Assembly: GCF_003576645.1 (NCBI RefSeq)
Contig: NC_044925.1
Location: 14,307,405-14,371,404, forward strand
Source: Ipomoea triloba
Taxonomy: Eukaryota; Streptophyta; Magnoliopsida; Solanales; Convolvulaceae
Reading direction: 5' to 3'
Length of the DNA: 64,000 nucleotides
Below are positions 1-10,125 of this stretch, in pieces (within the stretch, counting starts at the first letter, position 1; every line of letters starts with the position of its first letter). The notes beneath the pieces were generated by a model that had not been told where the DNA came from, made no database searches, and was given only the letters and a program-made list of their open reading frames with translations. Made by a program: the position numbers and the translations under genes.

Positions 1-517
1 AAGTGACTAATTCCAACTTAAGGGAATTCCTTACCTTGTAAAGGATTTCTAACACCTTAGGAAGCAATTTTGGATCCTTTCCCCAATTTTCACCTTAAAA
101 CCTAGGTTCAAAATCAACACCATAACATCATGTATCAAGAAATTAAACATAGATTCATAACCTAGGAAGGATTACAAAGCTTTCTACCGAATAATATCGA
201 AAACTTACCGAATAAATTGGAAGTTTAGAAGGATTTGGCTATGGAACTTTGGAAGAAAAAATGGTGGAAGATGATCACACCTCTCTCTCTCTCTTTTTGG
301 CATTTGGGGAAGAAAAGGGAAAAAAAATTCCTTTTATATTTAATCCCAACTTATGGGATAAGCTTTAGGAAAAAAAATAATAAAATAATAAAATATCTCC
401 ACAACATATCAGTTGTGGTCCAAACAGATAAAGTTTCGGTGGAAAATAATCCAGAAAGAATAATTTTCGAAACCACAAATTTATTCCAGTCAAAAGCTCC
501 AAAATGGGCTAGGTTCG

Positions 518-544
518 GTACACTGCGGAAATTTCGCGGTGTAC
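518..544. promoter_or_regulatory. Conserved palindrome of chromovirus LTRs, copy 1
   Basis: Near-perfect inverted repeat: GTACAC, a CGCG-type core around AAATTT, then GTGTAC. This copy has one extra G in the left arm. The same site recurs at 20141-20166 (near-perfect) and 49407-49434 (decayed), always preceded by 'gctaggttcg' and followed by 'gatca'. A regulatory role is inferred. Confidence 0.5.
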
Positions 545-683
545 GATCAGAAATAAATTTCGACCCTTATAGCTCATCCAATTTCAACTTAACTAAGCAG
601 GAAGTTCATACTTAGTCATAACATGCCTAATCATCAATTTTTAAGGAAATCCGAGCTGAAAATTCGTCCTCGAAAATTTTACG

Positions 684-702
684 GTTCGTGACCGGCACGA
701 AC
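684..702. promoter_or_regulatory. Second conserved LTR dyad (GTTCGTG-ACCGG-CACGAAC)
   Basis: A 19-bp dyad with 7-bp arms GTTCGTG/CACGAAC, followed by GATCGCAGCTTA. Also found at 20297-20315 (right arm mutated) and 49562-49580 (intact). It lies 133-150 bp inside the LTR end in every copy. Function is unknown; a binding site or hairpin is inferred. Confidence 0.45.
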
Positions 703-1048
703 GATCGCAGCTTAATGACAACTATACCTCCGTATAAAAATTCCCTTGGCATATCGGGAGATCATCTTATGAATGTCATAGCCTAAAGATATATTTTCCG
801 ACCCTTAGACTTATCGGAAAGACGAGGGGTTACATAGAATTGGGATGAATGGTCAAATCTTATCTTCTTGTATTTAGTGCCATGAACTGTTTCGCATGTG
901 AGGGGCGGTTTCACCAACTTTATGGCAGCTTTGGAGTTACACAAGCATTGAACGGTCATTCATATTGCATCCCGTGACTCAAAAGTGATAACCTTATTGG
1001 GCTATAAATAAGAGGGTTTCTTTCAGAAGTTCATACCATCAACTTCCC

Positions 1049-1417
1049 ATGGAGAAAAAGAAAGGAAAAGATGATGTTCCATTCTTTTATAGAGGAAAGA
1101 AACCGGCAGTCAAGTCCAAAGATTTTCAAGGAGAAAACTATCCAGAATCAACGAAGGGTGAACAGATTACGGAGCTTCTTGATAATCCAAGCAAGAATCC
1201 TATTCCCATCCAAGGTGAATGGATCCCCAAATACGAGGAGATCCACAACGATGGGATACTGGAATCGGGAAGAGAGTCTTGCACAAGAGGGACTCCTACT
1301 GCTGCACATTCTGGAAAAGGGCCTTCCTCAACCAAATGGAAAACCAAGGGAAATGGAGAGGAAGACCAGATGGGACTTTCTGAGGTCAGCAGCAGTCAAA
1401 GGGGTGATCATACCTAA
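1049..1417 (+). CDS. Small unrecognised ORF behind a TATA box
   Basis: A 122-codon ORF begins MEKKKGKDDVPFFYRGKK, 39 bp downstream of a TATAAATA box at 1003-1010. The product would be lysine- and glutamate-rich and hydrophilic, with no signal peptide or membrane segment and no domain that I recognise. A second frame (1071-1544, 157 codons) overlaps it. Composition suggests that a coding sequence may once have switched frame near 1290, so this could be the decayed first exon of an element-borne gene. It may equally be chance. Weak call. Confidence 0.22.
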   Translation: MEKKKGKDDVPFFYRGKKPAVKSKDFQGENYPESTKGEQITELLDNPSKNPIPIQGEWIPKYEEIHNDGILESGRESCTRGTPTAAHSGKGPSSTKWKTKGNGEEDQMGLSEVSSSQRGDHT

Positions 1418-2242
1418 TCCAAAGACCTTAAAAGGATTAGCGATGAAGATGGTCACTCCCAACTATAGTAAGCAGCTCCGGAGAGAAGAACAAGAAAAGG
1501 GAATAGCCACCCCTAGCTCTGTTATTAGACAAATAGGACTTTAGATGGCTAGTTCCTGCTTTAACGATAGATTCCTATTAGGCTGACCAAGGCCAAACAA
1601 AAGTTTATAGGGAATCTAATAGGATATTGATTCATATGTAATGTATCTGGAAATCACTAAATGAACCTAAGGATATGTTCCAAGTGATATCTTTTAGATG
1701 AATCAAACGTGTTTTTCTTGCAATCTGTGTTCGAAAGGTAGTTCGAGAGGTCACCCGATCAGTTTGTCTACATACGTTATGTCTCGAAGAAGGGTAGTTC
1801 GAGAGGTCACTTCAAAAGATAACAAACTGATATCTCTGAACGGAGGAATAAGGAGGGTTAGGGATCAATCACTCAGGGGGAAGATCCTTAAACTCATGGG
1901 GAAGACAATTCACCTTCGAGAGGTGAATCTGATATATGAGGGGAAACGGCTAACTTTGGATATTAATGCTAGCCACGTGGTCATCGGTTACTGACGGTTT
2001 TCCGCACTTAAGGGAATTATCTTGATAAGTGGGAGCATGCTCATATAGTTGCTATTCTTTAATACCCCACTATCTGAACCTAAAACCGCTCTGTTACATT
2101 ACCAAAAATACCCTTATTTTTTTCATATACGCTGACCGTTACTAGGGGTATTTCTGACCTTTTACTTCTTTAAAGAAAACCGGTATCCTTCCTTGGGTCA
2201 AGCTCTCAACCCTACCCATATATCCAACCCGAATCCACACGA

Positions 2243-2249
2243 TATAAAA
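2243..2249 (+). promoter_or_regulatory. TATA box for the 2355 ORF
   Basis: TATAAAA in the context 'cacgatataaaagcc', 106-112 bp before the ATG at 2355. The spacing suits a transcription start near 2275 and a leader of about 80 nt with no ATG just before the start codon. It is the best promoter candidate in the left arm. Confidence 0.5.
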
Positions 2250-2354
2250 GCCAAATCCTTCTTCTTTACCCGGATTCAAGCTAAAACCGTTTACCCAAAA
2301 TCCCCAAATACTAAACGCAGTACACATTCCCTCCAAAACATCTAACCTTCATCA

Positions 2355-5300
2355 ATGGCGTCCGAATCCTCTACATCAACCTCATCTTCCGACGCATATC
2401 AGAGGGAGTTGCTACACATTCGCTCTCAGATCAAACAAGTCAAGGCGGGGAGCATCCTTGACAGAAATGGCTTCATTACCAACTCCCCTAATCCAAAAAT
2501 GGCGAAAAAAGTCCTGAAGAAGTTTGAGAAAGCAGGACTGATGAAATACATGACGCACGACTACGGGACCGTTCACCCCCTCGACTTCACAGAATGGTTC
2601 GCAAATGCCAAGGTCACGAAGGGTAAAATCGAAAGCCGCTTTAATGATTTTCCCATCACAACATCTGTAGGTGACCTTAGAGCGGCATTTGATTTCGCGT
2701 CATCGGAGGAAGCAGTCAAGCATCTATCGGATTACGACTTGGACAAGCAAGCCTTCTGGGAGAAGATCCGACTAGCGACTGCACCACCCAGAGCATCCTC
2801 TGCCCTCCGCAAGTACCACCTAAAGGAGAGGTTTGCTCTCGCTGCCGACCTAATCATGAAGTTTGTGCTCGGCAAGGTGTCCGGAACTGACGAGGTTAGT
2901 CTAGACCTCCTCAAAATCCTCCATGCCATTTGGAACAACAACAAGCTGGACTGGGCACATATTATCTTCAACTTCCTCCAACAGCAAGTGATGCGCTCAG
3001 TCTCCAACGCCAACCTGTCGATCAGTAAAAAGGTTGGTTTCGGCTTTGTTGTGCAATTTCTCCTAAGCCTGAAGGGCTTCGAACTGAGGGAGGGAAAAGA
3101 GATTCATCGAAATACCTATATGGGTAGGACGAAATCTCTAGTCCCCAAAACTAAAGGTGTTAAGGCTGCACCTTCTCCCTCACAGCCAAAAGGAAGGGGC
3201 AAAAGGAAAGCCCAAACCGAGGAAAAGAATTCTGATGATGAACCTCTCGATGTACTGATACAAAGGGTTCATCTGCCAAAGAGGGCTAGGAAAGCCAAAA
3301 CTGTTGCTGTCACCCGGGTTCAAGAGGTGGAACCGTCAGTTATACAAGTACCCTTCGAGGACAGGGCACAAGCCCAGGGGGAACCTCAGGCTACACTGGC
3401 CACTGAGGTTGAGAGAGTGCCCCCTACCAGGTCCCTGTCAAGAGATTTGTGTGTTAATGATGATATTACTGCTGAGGGTACTGGTGACTCTGTTGGTTTA
3501 TCTCGAGAGATGGCTCGAGAGGTTGAAGGTACTGGGATCAGTGATCCAGTACAAGGGGATGCAGAAGAACCATGTGAGATGGTTCGAGAGACAGACTACA
3601 CAGTCAGGGTGGGAGATGATCTCTTGGAGCATAGTCGAGAGATCACAGCTCAGATAGACGAAGCAATCTCTGCTACTGAAATCATCTCTGATGGGCGGGA
3701 TGACTTATATGAAGAAGTTTCCACTCAGTTGGCAGTGGAAGCACCCACTCTTGATGACTTCTCCAGGGTGATCAGGTGGATCAACTGGAGAACCAGTTCT
3801 TTCACTCAATTGATGAGTCAAGCAGCTGAAATGGAGGCAGAAGAGCAGTTTGCACTCCAGTGGTTGGGCATCTCCGAGATCCCAGCTCAACAACTGATGG
3901 ATCTTGCCCACGAAACACGAGTAATGAAGCTGAACAGTGAAAGAACTGATAAAGGGAAGAGCATAGCAGTTGAAGCACCAGAAGTTGAAGCTGAGCCTGA
4001 AGAAGATCCTGAAACAGAAGCACGATTTCGAGAAGATATCAGGCTCGCCACTGCCATCTCCTTGGGACAGAACGTTGAGTTCACGAGAGGGTCAGGAGAT
4101 ACCTCTGGGGTTGCTCACGATGATATTGCAACAGCCGCAATCCCACTGTCCCAAGTCAGCAACTCTGCTCTGGACGAACAGGTAGAAGCTTCGAGAGGTG
4201 AATCCGAGACCTCTGAAGCACTTCAAGTGGCACCTAACACCGTTATACTTTTGCCACCACCTGAGTCCACACCCTCGACCACTACTGATGAAGCACAGAC
4301 AATTCGAGAGGGTGAAGTTCCGTTGCTCACACTGCCGGGTTTTCCTACTGCTCCTGAAATAATTATCATTCCATACTCATCGGAGCAGACTGAAATGCAG
4401 TCAAATGAGCAACATGAGCAGAATNCGAGACCTCTGAAGCACTTCAAGTGGCACCTAACACCGTTCTACTTTTGCCACCACCTGAGTCCACACCCTCGAC
4501 CACTACTGATGAAGCACAGACAATTCGAGAGGGTGAAGTTCCGTTGCTCACACTGCCGGGTTTTCCTACTGCTCCTGAAATAATTATCATTCCAGACTCA
4601 TCGGAGCAGACTGAAATGCAGTCAAATGAGCAACATGAGCAGAATGCCCCAAGTCCTGCTGGTTCGAGGAGTACTGATGATACCATCGAAGGTGGAAACC
4701 CGGAAGCACCTGTCGACACTACGTCTCCAACCTCACCAGCAGATGACAAAGTTCCCAACACTGGTTCGAGAGGTGATGCTGAGGGGGAACCTCTATTGGA
4801 TGAAAACAGGGAAGTGTCCAATACCGAAGAACACTCTCTGGCTGACCCTATCTCCACAGTTGCTGAAGCTGAGGCTCCAGGTTCGAGAGGTGAGGAGCAA
4901 GAAGTGATCCATCCCTCAGGTGGAAACCGGGAAGCACCTGACATGGAGCTACCTTCGAGCTCTGAACCTTGTGTCCCTGTGGATCCTCAGACGTTAAATC
5001 GAGAGGTGGACTCGCAATTGCAAGTCATGGGTGGAAATCTGGAAGCACCCAAGTCCCCTCCGACGAAAGGTACATCTCGATCCTCATCTCCTACTTCTGA
5101 CTATGATCAACAGGCCGAAGAAGTCTTCATTGGCGAAGTGCGTCAATTCATGGCTGATCAATCTCAGAAGATGGCTCAGCTCGAAAGAATACTCGCTGTG
5201 GTCCGCAATGCTGCAATGCCTGCTGCTGGCACAAGTGAATCCCAAGGCCGTCATGCCGAACTTCTCGAACAGGCGATATGGGCTGAGGATGCAGCACGGA

Positions 5301-6019
5301 AAGCCACTGATGAAGCCGCTGTAGCTCGAGCAGAGGCTGCAAGTGCGAGGGCTGAATTAGCCGAGATGCGAGCAGAGCTTCGAGCCTTCCAATATTCCAG
5401 TGAACTTCGACAGGATGTGATGAAGGCCATACTAGATGACCTGTCGAACCAAGTCCCTGCCCAACTTCAAGCAATCTTCGAAGGTATGTCCACCCTCCTC
5501 TCCCGTGCTGATGATGCCAACAAGGGGGAAAATAAAGAGAAAAAGAAGGGGAATACCACGGGCAAGAAAAGGGCAGCAAGTGAACCAGCTGGACCACCTC
5601 CAAAAATACCAAGAATCATGAGCAAAGCAGTGGAGGATGCTAAACAGGCAGAAAACCTAAGGGTCCAGCGTACACTGGAAATGGAGAAAAGGAGAGAAAA
5701 GGACAGAGAAAGAAGAAGAAAAAGACAAGAACGACAGTCAGAAGAAGAAAGGAAGATAGATCTTCTCATGACAAACTTTAAGTTTGGGAACAGAGAAGAC
5801 ACTGAACAAATTCTGACTCTGGAGATATTCAAGCTTCTGAAAATCACTGGGATATCTACACACAGCAATATGTCTCCAGAAGAATGCATTGCCTGGTGGA
5901 AAGATGGAGTAATTGATGGTGAGTTCGTGGGGGAAGCCTACATGAACTACAGGCATCTAGACGTCACAGAAGAATACTTAAGCCTGGTAAATCCGAAAGA
6001 CCCCATCAAGTGTGAATGA
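2355..6019 (+). CDS. Long ORF of plant 'transposon protein' type, split only by an assembly artefact
   Basis: Two ORFs, 2355-4583 and 4448-6019, look like separate genes. The single N at 4425, however, lies between two copies of the same 220 bp. Removing one copy (and the N) makes 2355-4424 and 4646-6019 one uninterrupted frame of 1147 codons plus stop. Residues about 25-260 resemble the plant-specific putative transposon protein domain known from retroelement-rich asterid genomes: an EWFANA-type motif, then ALAADLIMKFVLGKVSG, then LDWAHIIFNFLQQQV and GFGFVVQFLL. About residues 270-840 are acidic, serine/proline-rich and low complexity with repeated SRE/SRG. Residues about 845-990 form an alanine/glutamate-rich coiled coil, followed by a basic Lys/Arg-rich block and an 80-residue C-terminus. 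Start chosen: first ATG after the TATA box, context ATCAATGGCG. Cellular function is unknown; no catalytic motif seen. No reverse transcriptase, PBS or flanking LTR pair can be tied to it. Confidence 0.65.
4205..4645. other. 220-bp direct duplication around a single N (probable contig-overlap artefact)
   Basis: Positions 4205-4424 and 4426-4645 are the same sequence with two mismatches that I can see ('gttatac'/'gttctac' and 'ccatact'/'ccagact'). The first copy ends at the base before the N at 4425 and the second begins at the base after it. An unmerged overlap between two contigs gives this geometry. Collapsing it restores the long reading frame. Confidence 0.88.
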
Positions 6020-6155
6020 TAATGATGATTCCATAGGCTTTGTTAATGATGATTCTATTAACAAGTGTGAATGTGTTGATTCATTTGATAATGATAATTG
6101 TGTTCCTCATAAGGATGACTCTCTTTGCATTAATATTTCCATTACATGTGATTAT
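6005..6155 (+). pseudogene. Acidic ORF of a non-autonomous Athila/Tat-like family, 5' piece
   Basis: Past the stop at 6019, an overlapping frame encodes Asp/Asn/Cys-rich sequence (VNDNDDSIGFVNDDS...). It runs in frame straight through the insertion point of the Copia LTR at 6156 and resumes at 8108 as DCFKFREDDSVENCDIL. The continuity across the LTR, after removing one copy of the ATTAT duplication, shows that the ORF existed before the insertion. The junction with the 2355 ORF near 6005 is abrupt and may be a deletion boundary. Confidence 0.55.
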
Positions 6156-8107
6156 TGTTAGGAACATCATGTAATAGGTTTTGATGATACCAACTGTTAA
6201 GTAGAAATCCCCAAGTCTCGATGCATAGGCAAAAACGCTGTAAGTTCGACAAGTAAACCAAGAGCGAAAATACAACCGGGTAACTTTGAGCTCAACTCGG
6301 AAAATATTTAAGCTTGAGGGAAATTTGTTTGAACATCTTAGAAGTCTCGTGTGTTGTAATCATATAGACAGATCAGAAGAAAGCATGGGACAACACTGGA
6401 GGAATAAGGGTCTGCGAGACATCAACTAAGTCTCGAGACATAAGCAGAGTTCGAGAGGTAGGACCTCTCGATACAGTTATCCAGTTCGAGACATAAACAG
6501 AGTTCGAGAGATAGACCTCTCGATATTTGAGTTCGAGACATTAAGCGATCAAGATATCAACCTTGGTCTCGATACACTAACAATTCTCCAACAAAGCTGA
6601 ATGACGGTCATACTTAAAGTCTGGAGAAGAAGAATATCATGGAGATGGAATAATGAAGAGGTGCCGAACGTGAAGATTTCAAAATGGGCGGAAATGGATG
6701 ACACGTCAGATTTCCACCACAAACGGTCAAAAGGTGCACCAATGCTGAAGTGGTCTGATTCCCTACAAACAAGGAATAATGGGAATATAAAAAGAGTAAC
6801 TTTTACCAAAAGACGAAAGTGGAGCATGGACTCAAGAAAAGTGAACTATGGAACATTCACTACAAGACAAAGAGGTTCAAGTTACAAGATCACCACTCCA
6901 TGAAATATGCTGAAAATATGCAAGACCCATGATCAGCATGGGAGACAAATTTCAAACGGAATAATTTTCCCTCCAACGGAATTATTCCTCTACTCTCATA
7001 TATAAGGACGTAAAGACACAAAAGGAAGGTAGGAAAAAAAAAAAGAAAAAAGAAGAAAAAAAAGAAGGGAAGTGAAGTGAAGGGGTTCGAAATTCTTAAG
7101 AAGTGTCTGTCTAAAACGTTCAAAGTGCAAGTGGTTAACTTGGAATATCATCCTGATATTCAAAATAGCGAGAAAACACATCTTAGTGTTTCAAGAGAGT
7201 TACAAAGCTTAAACTGTTATACATCCAGAAGGTGACCGAAGCTGCTCTACATCGAAGTTGATTCAAAGATAGCTTGTGGTCAGATTGGAGTCTGTTACAT
7301 TCAACTGTGACAACCAAAAACACCTTGCTTTGGATTAAGCAAGAGAGGTGGAGTAACCTGGCAGCTGTCCCAGTGAAAGAAACCTGAGGCTTGACGCGGG
7401 CTTGGTGATCAAAGGTCAAGTGCTCGAGAGGTGGAGTAGCTGGAAGCGGGGAGAAAGACCTTGGAGAGGCGGAGTAACCTGGGAGCTGTCTTGTGAAGAT
7501 CCTGAGGCTTGACGCGGGCTTGGTGATCAAAGGTCAAGTGCTCGAGAGGTGGAGTAACTGGAAGCGGGGAGAAAGACCTTGGAGAGGCGGAGTAACCTGG
7601 GAGCTGTCTTGTGAAGATCCTGAGGCTTGACGCGGGCTTGGTGATCAAAGGTCAAGTGCTCGAGAGGGGGAGGAACAAGAAGCGGGGCGAAAAACCTGAG
7701 GCTTGAGGCGGGCTTCGTGATCAAAGCTCAAGCGCTCGATATTGTACTAAATAAGGGAAGTTTTTAGTGCAATCCTTCCAGGGAGTTTCTGGAAGAAGAG
7801 TGGACGTAGGCGGGTTGGCCGAACTACTTAAAAATCTTTCTTGCATTTACTTACTGTTTTTATCTCTCGCTAACCTCTCGATTGCACTGCATATAAACGC
7901 ACTTCTCGAACTAACTCGAACTCGTGCTAACTAAAAGGGGATAACATTTCCGCTGCGCATAAAACTTTGTCTTCACCTCGTGAGGTATCGAACCTAAACA
8001 TCCTAAGTTCAATACACACGAGAGGTTGAAAAGATTTGCAAAAACTTATACAAGTCTATTCCCCCCCCCCCCCTCTAGACTTGTACCCCATCCCCTTGGG
8101 ACCAACA
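6156..8107 (+). mobile_element. Copia-type solo LTR, TSD ATTAT
   Basis: The element starts TGTTAGGAACATC and ends GGGACCAACA, with 5-bp direct repeats ATTAT at 6151-6155 and 8108-8112. The ends match those of the Copia LTR at 15452-16691 read on the minus strand, including 'gatgataccaa' near the start and a TCTAGA next to a C/G homopolymer near the end. No primer-binding site or gag follows, so this is a solo LTR of 1952 bp. It contains short TCGAGACATAA repeats (6430-6545) and a 118-bp tandem repeat. Confidence 0.9.
7346..7737. repeat. 118-bp tandem repeat inside the Copia LTR
   Basis: Two full units (about 7426-7543 and 7544-7661) lie between a partial unit on the left and a shorter diverged unit on the right. 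Each contains 'gcttgacgcgggcttggtg' and ends 'caagtgctcgag'. The minus-strand ORFs here (7183-7724) are repeats of the same frame, displaced by 118 bp, and are not genes. Confidence 0.85.
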
Positions 8108-8560
8108 ATTATGATTGCTTTAAATTTCGGGAGGATGATTCCGTAGAAAATTGTGATATATTGATTAATGATTGTAAGGATTCTCTCTTGTTTGCTAATG
8201 ATTATGCTTGCTTTAACTTTTTGGAAGATGAATCCTTTGACTTGGGAGAGAATTAATTGGTGAGTGGGGAGACCTTGTTAAAACCGAAATTGAGAAAGGG
8301 AGTGAGGAGATATGGTATAAAGAGAGTGCTACAAATGAAAAGATCTTTAGGGGGAGAAGAGAGGAAGAGGAAAAGGAAGTTCACACCATCCTAGAAGAAT
8401 TAAGGAGGGTGTTCGAGGTTAAAAGTCTTCCAACTATGCGTATTGTTCTTCCTTTATTTGCGTGGGAATTCAAGGATGTTCCCCATCTTGGGACATACCT
8501 TGAAGCTAAGGTTCACGGGACGCTTGGTAAGGTTCCAAAATCAGTGTGTTTCGAAGGATA
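8108..8560 (+). pseudogene. Conserved ORF of the non-autonomous family, 3' part
   Basis: Continues the acidic ORF of 6005-6155. A frame change is needed near 8245-8256 to pass from ...FLEDESFDLG into ...EEEEKEVHTILEELRRVF and on to a tail containing KDVPHLGTYLEAKVHG and ending KVPKSVCFEG-stop at 8560. The same tail, with one residue changed (Thr to Ala), ends the ORF of the element at 39429-45058 (stop at 42585). The shared tail shows a conserved product of unknown function. It could derive from the C-terminal part of a Gypsy polyprotein, just upstream of the usual 'gacgttaaaccatggcgc' 3' region. The artefactual second copy is at 10825-11277. Confidence 0.55.
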
Positions 8561-10125
8561 GAGCATACCACGTCTGGCCAGGAGACGTTAAACCATGGCG
8601 CACTTGGGAGGCAATCCAAACGTTATCCTTTATTTTTAAGCAAATTTTATTTACGGTTATTATTTTGTTCCTTTTAGTTGCTTTATGTTTATTTCTATGC
8701 AGCCCGTTTAAGCTAACAGATGCAAGATAAACATTTAGGAGGCATAGATTTATTTTTAAATTGCTTGATACCAAAGGAAAGAAGAGACCATCGAGCCAAC
8801 AATCTTAAAGAAATAGATGGGCAGCAAGCTGAGAATAAGGCTGTAGAGACGCACTGTATGGTATATCATTCTAACTTTTCTTCCATTTTTTTTATGAGCA
8901 AATTTGTCTTGGTTCACAGAGGATGAGTTGCATGATTTTGTTATAATGGGTATAATATTTTTAGAAAACTTATTTAAAGCCCAGAGCGTACTTTTTAAGT
9001 GTAGAAAGATGCCTTAGTGTACAATCTTTTAAGACCCTTATCCCTTTTCCTCCGTACCTCATAGAAACATGGTGGACGATGTTCACTTTTAAGTGTAGAA
9101 AGGATATATGTTTCTTGAAATAGTTGATTGACTGAGTGATAAGGTATAGGAACTACCTAGGAGGGCTCCTAACCTTGTGCCAAATATGAATGTTTTAAAT
9201 ATGCTTTGGAAGTTACACTTTGCACCAATTTGCACAATTTGACCCAAAATTGAAAATTTTTTGTGTGCTTGCATGTTCTTCACCTTGTATTTTGTTGGAC
9301 CTCAGTCAAGGATCTCTCGAAGTGGGAGTGTGTACCCCTGACTTTTAGAAAGATAAAAATTGCGAAGCCTGGAAATTGAACTAATCTTAGCAGGACATGG
9401 GGCAAAACGAGAGCCTTAATGTGAGATTTGAGTGAAACAAAACCCTACTCCTAGAAAAAGGTATGAGGGGTTGATATGGTGAAACGAGAATAAAGGCTTT
9501 AAAAAAGGCCACTCCTAGAGATAAGATCCGAGGAAAGCCTTCTCGTTGGGAAGTGTTCAACTATAGTCTTCAAACGCTATACCTGGAGTCGGTTGTCCAC
9601 TTAAAATGTTCCTATGAGAAGAGAAAATTGAGAGGAGGTGAGCCGCCTCACTAGGATTCGGGCACCCATTGCACTGTCTTTGAAAAAGCATGGGGCTCCA
9701 TGTGAAGTCGGGTCGCCCGATGACGTTATCCTAGGAGGTGAGAAAATAGAGTGATCGCCCAAGTCATGGCGATGAGCGGTCCATGTCCCTGCCCTCACTT
9801 ATTTTTACGTAAAGGGGATTTGGCGTTTTGGTTGGAAATTGGCTAGGGTGTGCACATCGTTCCCACTAGTTTGGTACCCATTCATAAGGATTTCATGCAT
9901 TAAGACTCGGATGTGATAAAAAACCTCTAACACGATTATGGAAGATATTTTGAAGCTATTTCTACAGCCACAAGAAGGATTCAGGGCCAAAATGTCGAAG
10001 ATTCAAGGCTCGACGCGTTGAGGTGATGCCGTAACATTTTTTATTAAAATCTGTAGGGCTCGACGCGTCGAGAGCCCTGTGACAGCACAGATTTCACCTT
10101 CGGGAAAATTGTCTATTTTGTCCCC
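8561..10125 (+). mobile_element. 3' region and truncated LTR of the non-autonomous Athila/Tat-like element
   Basis: Non-coding sequence collinear with 42586-44280 of the complete element at 39429-45058: 'cacgtctggccaggagacgttaaaccatggcgc', 'tgagttgcatgattttgttataatggg' and the 'catggggctccatgtgaagtcgg' block all match. At about 9868 the internal region is joined directly to a piece of its LTR (9868-10125). That piece carries the CTCGACGCGT palindrome and stops abruptly at 10125, where Copia protease/gag sequence begins. The polypurine tract and the LTR start are deleted. Counterpart in the duplicated copy: 11278-12842. Confidence 0.7.

Larger units (their letters stand above)
1..834 (-). mobile_element. 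Chromovirus (Ty3/Gypsy) LTR, partial, cut by the window edge
   Basis: The stretch ends in GAGGGGTTACA at 834. It aligns by eye with the right-hand parts of the LTRs at 16905-20448 and 45668-49714: shared phrases include the CT-rich run near 280, 'aagctttctaccgaataat' near 180, 'ggttcggtacac' near 513 and 'ttacggttcgtgaccgg' near 680. Those two LTRs begin TGTAACACCCC on the plus strand and end TTACA. A related element at 35660 shows the polypurine tract beside the same kind of end, so the coding sense is taken as minus. The other LTR end and the TSD lie outside the window. A 126-codon ORF at 235-615 is not conserved in the other copies and is not called. Confidence 0.8.
835..2354 (+). other. 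Unassigned 1.5-kb stretch upstream of the long ORF
   Basis: This sequence does not match any other part of the window. It holds two TATA-like boxes (1003-1010 TATAAATA and 2243-2249 TATAAAA), a few short ORFs that change frame, and three copies of TTCGAGAGGT (1742, 1798, 1915). From about 2040 to 2354 it is pyrimidine-rich and lacks ATGs close to 2355, as expected for a promoter and leader. The ORF at 1698-1994 (98 codons, unrecognised) is probably chance. Confidence 0.4.

Noticed and set aside
235..615. 126-codon ORF at the left end
   Set aside because: It lies within a chromovirus LTR; the aligned positions in the two other LTRs have no comparable frame.
4448..6019. Independent 523-codon gene starting at 4448
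   Set aside because: The start lies inside the artefactual duplicate; the frame is the continuation of the ORF from 2355.
7183..7724. Repeated-domain protein with MITKPASSLR units
   Set aside because: It is one frame of the 118-bp tandem repeat in a Copia LTR.
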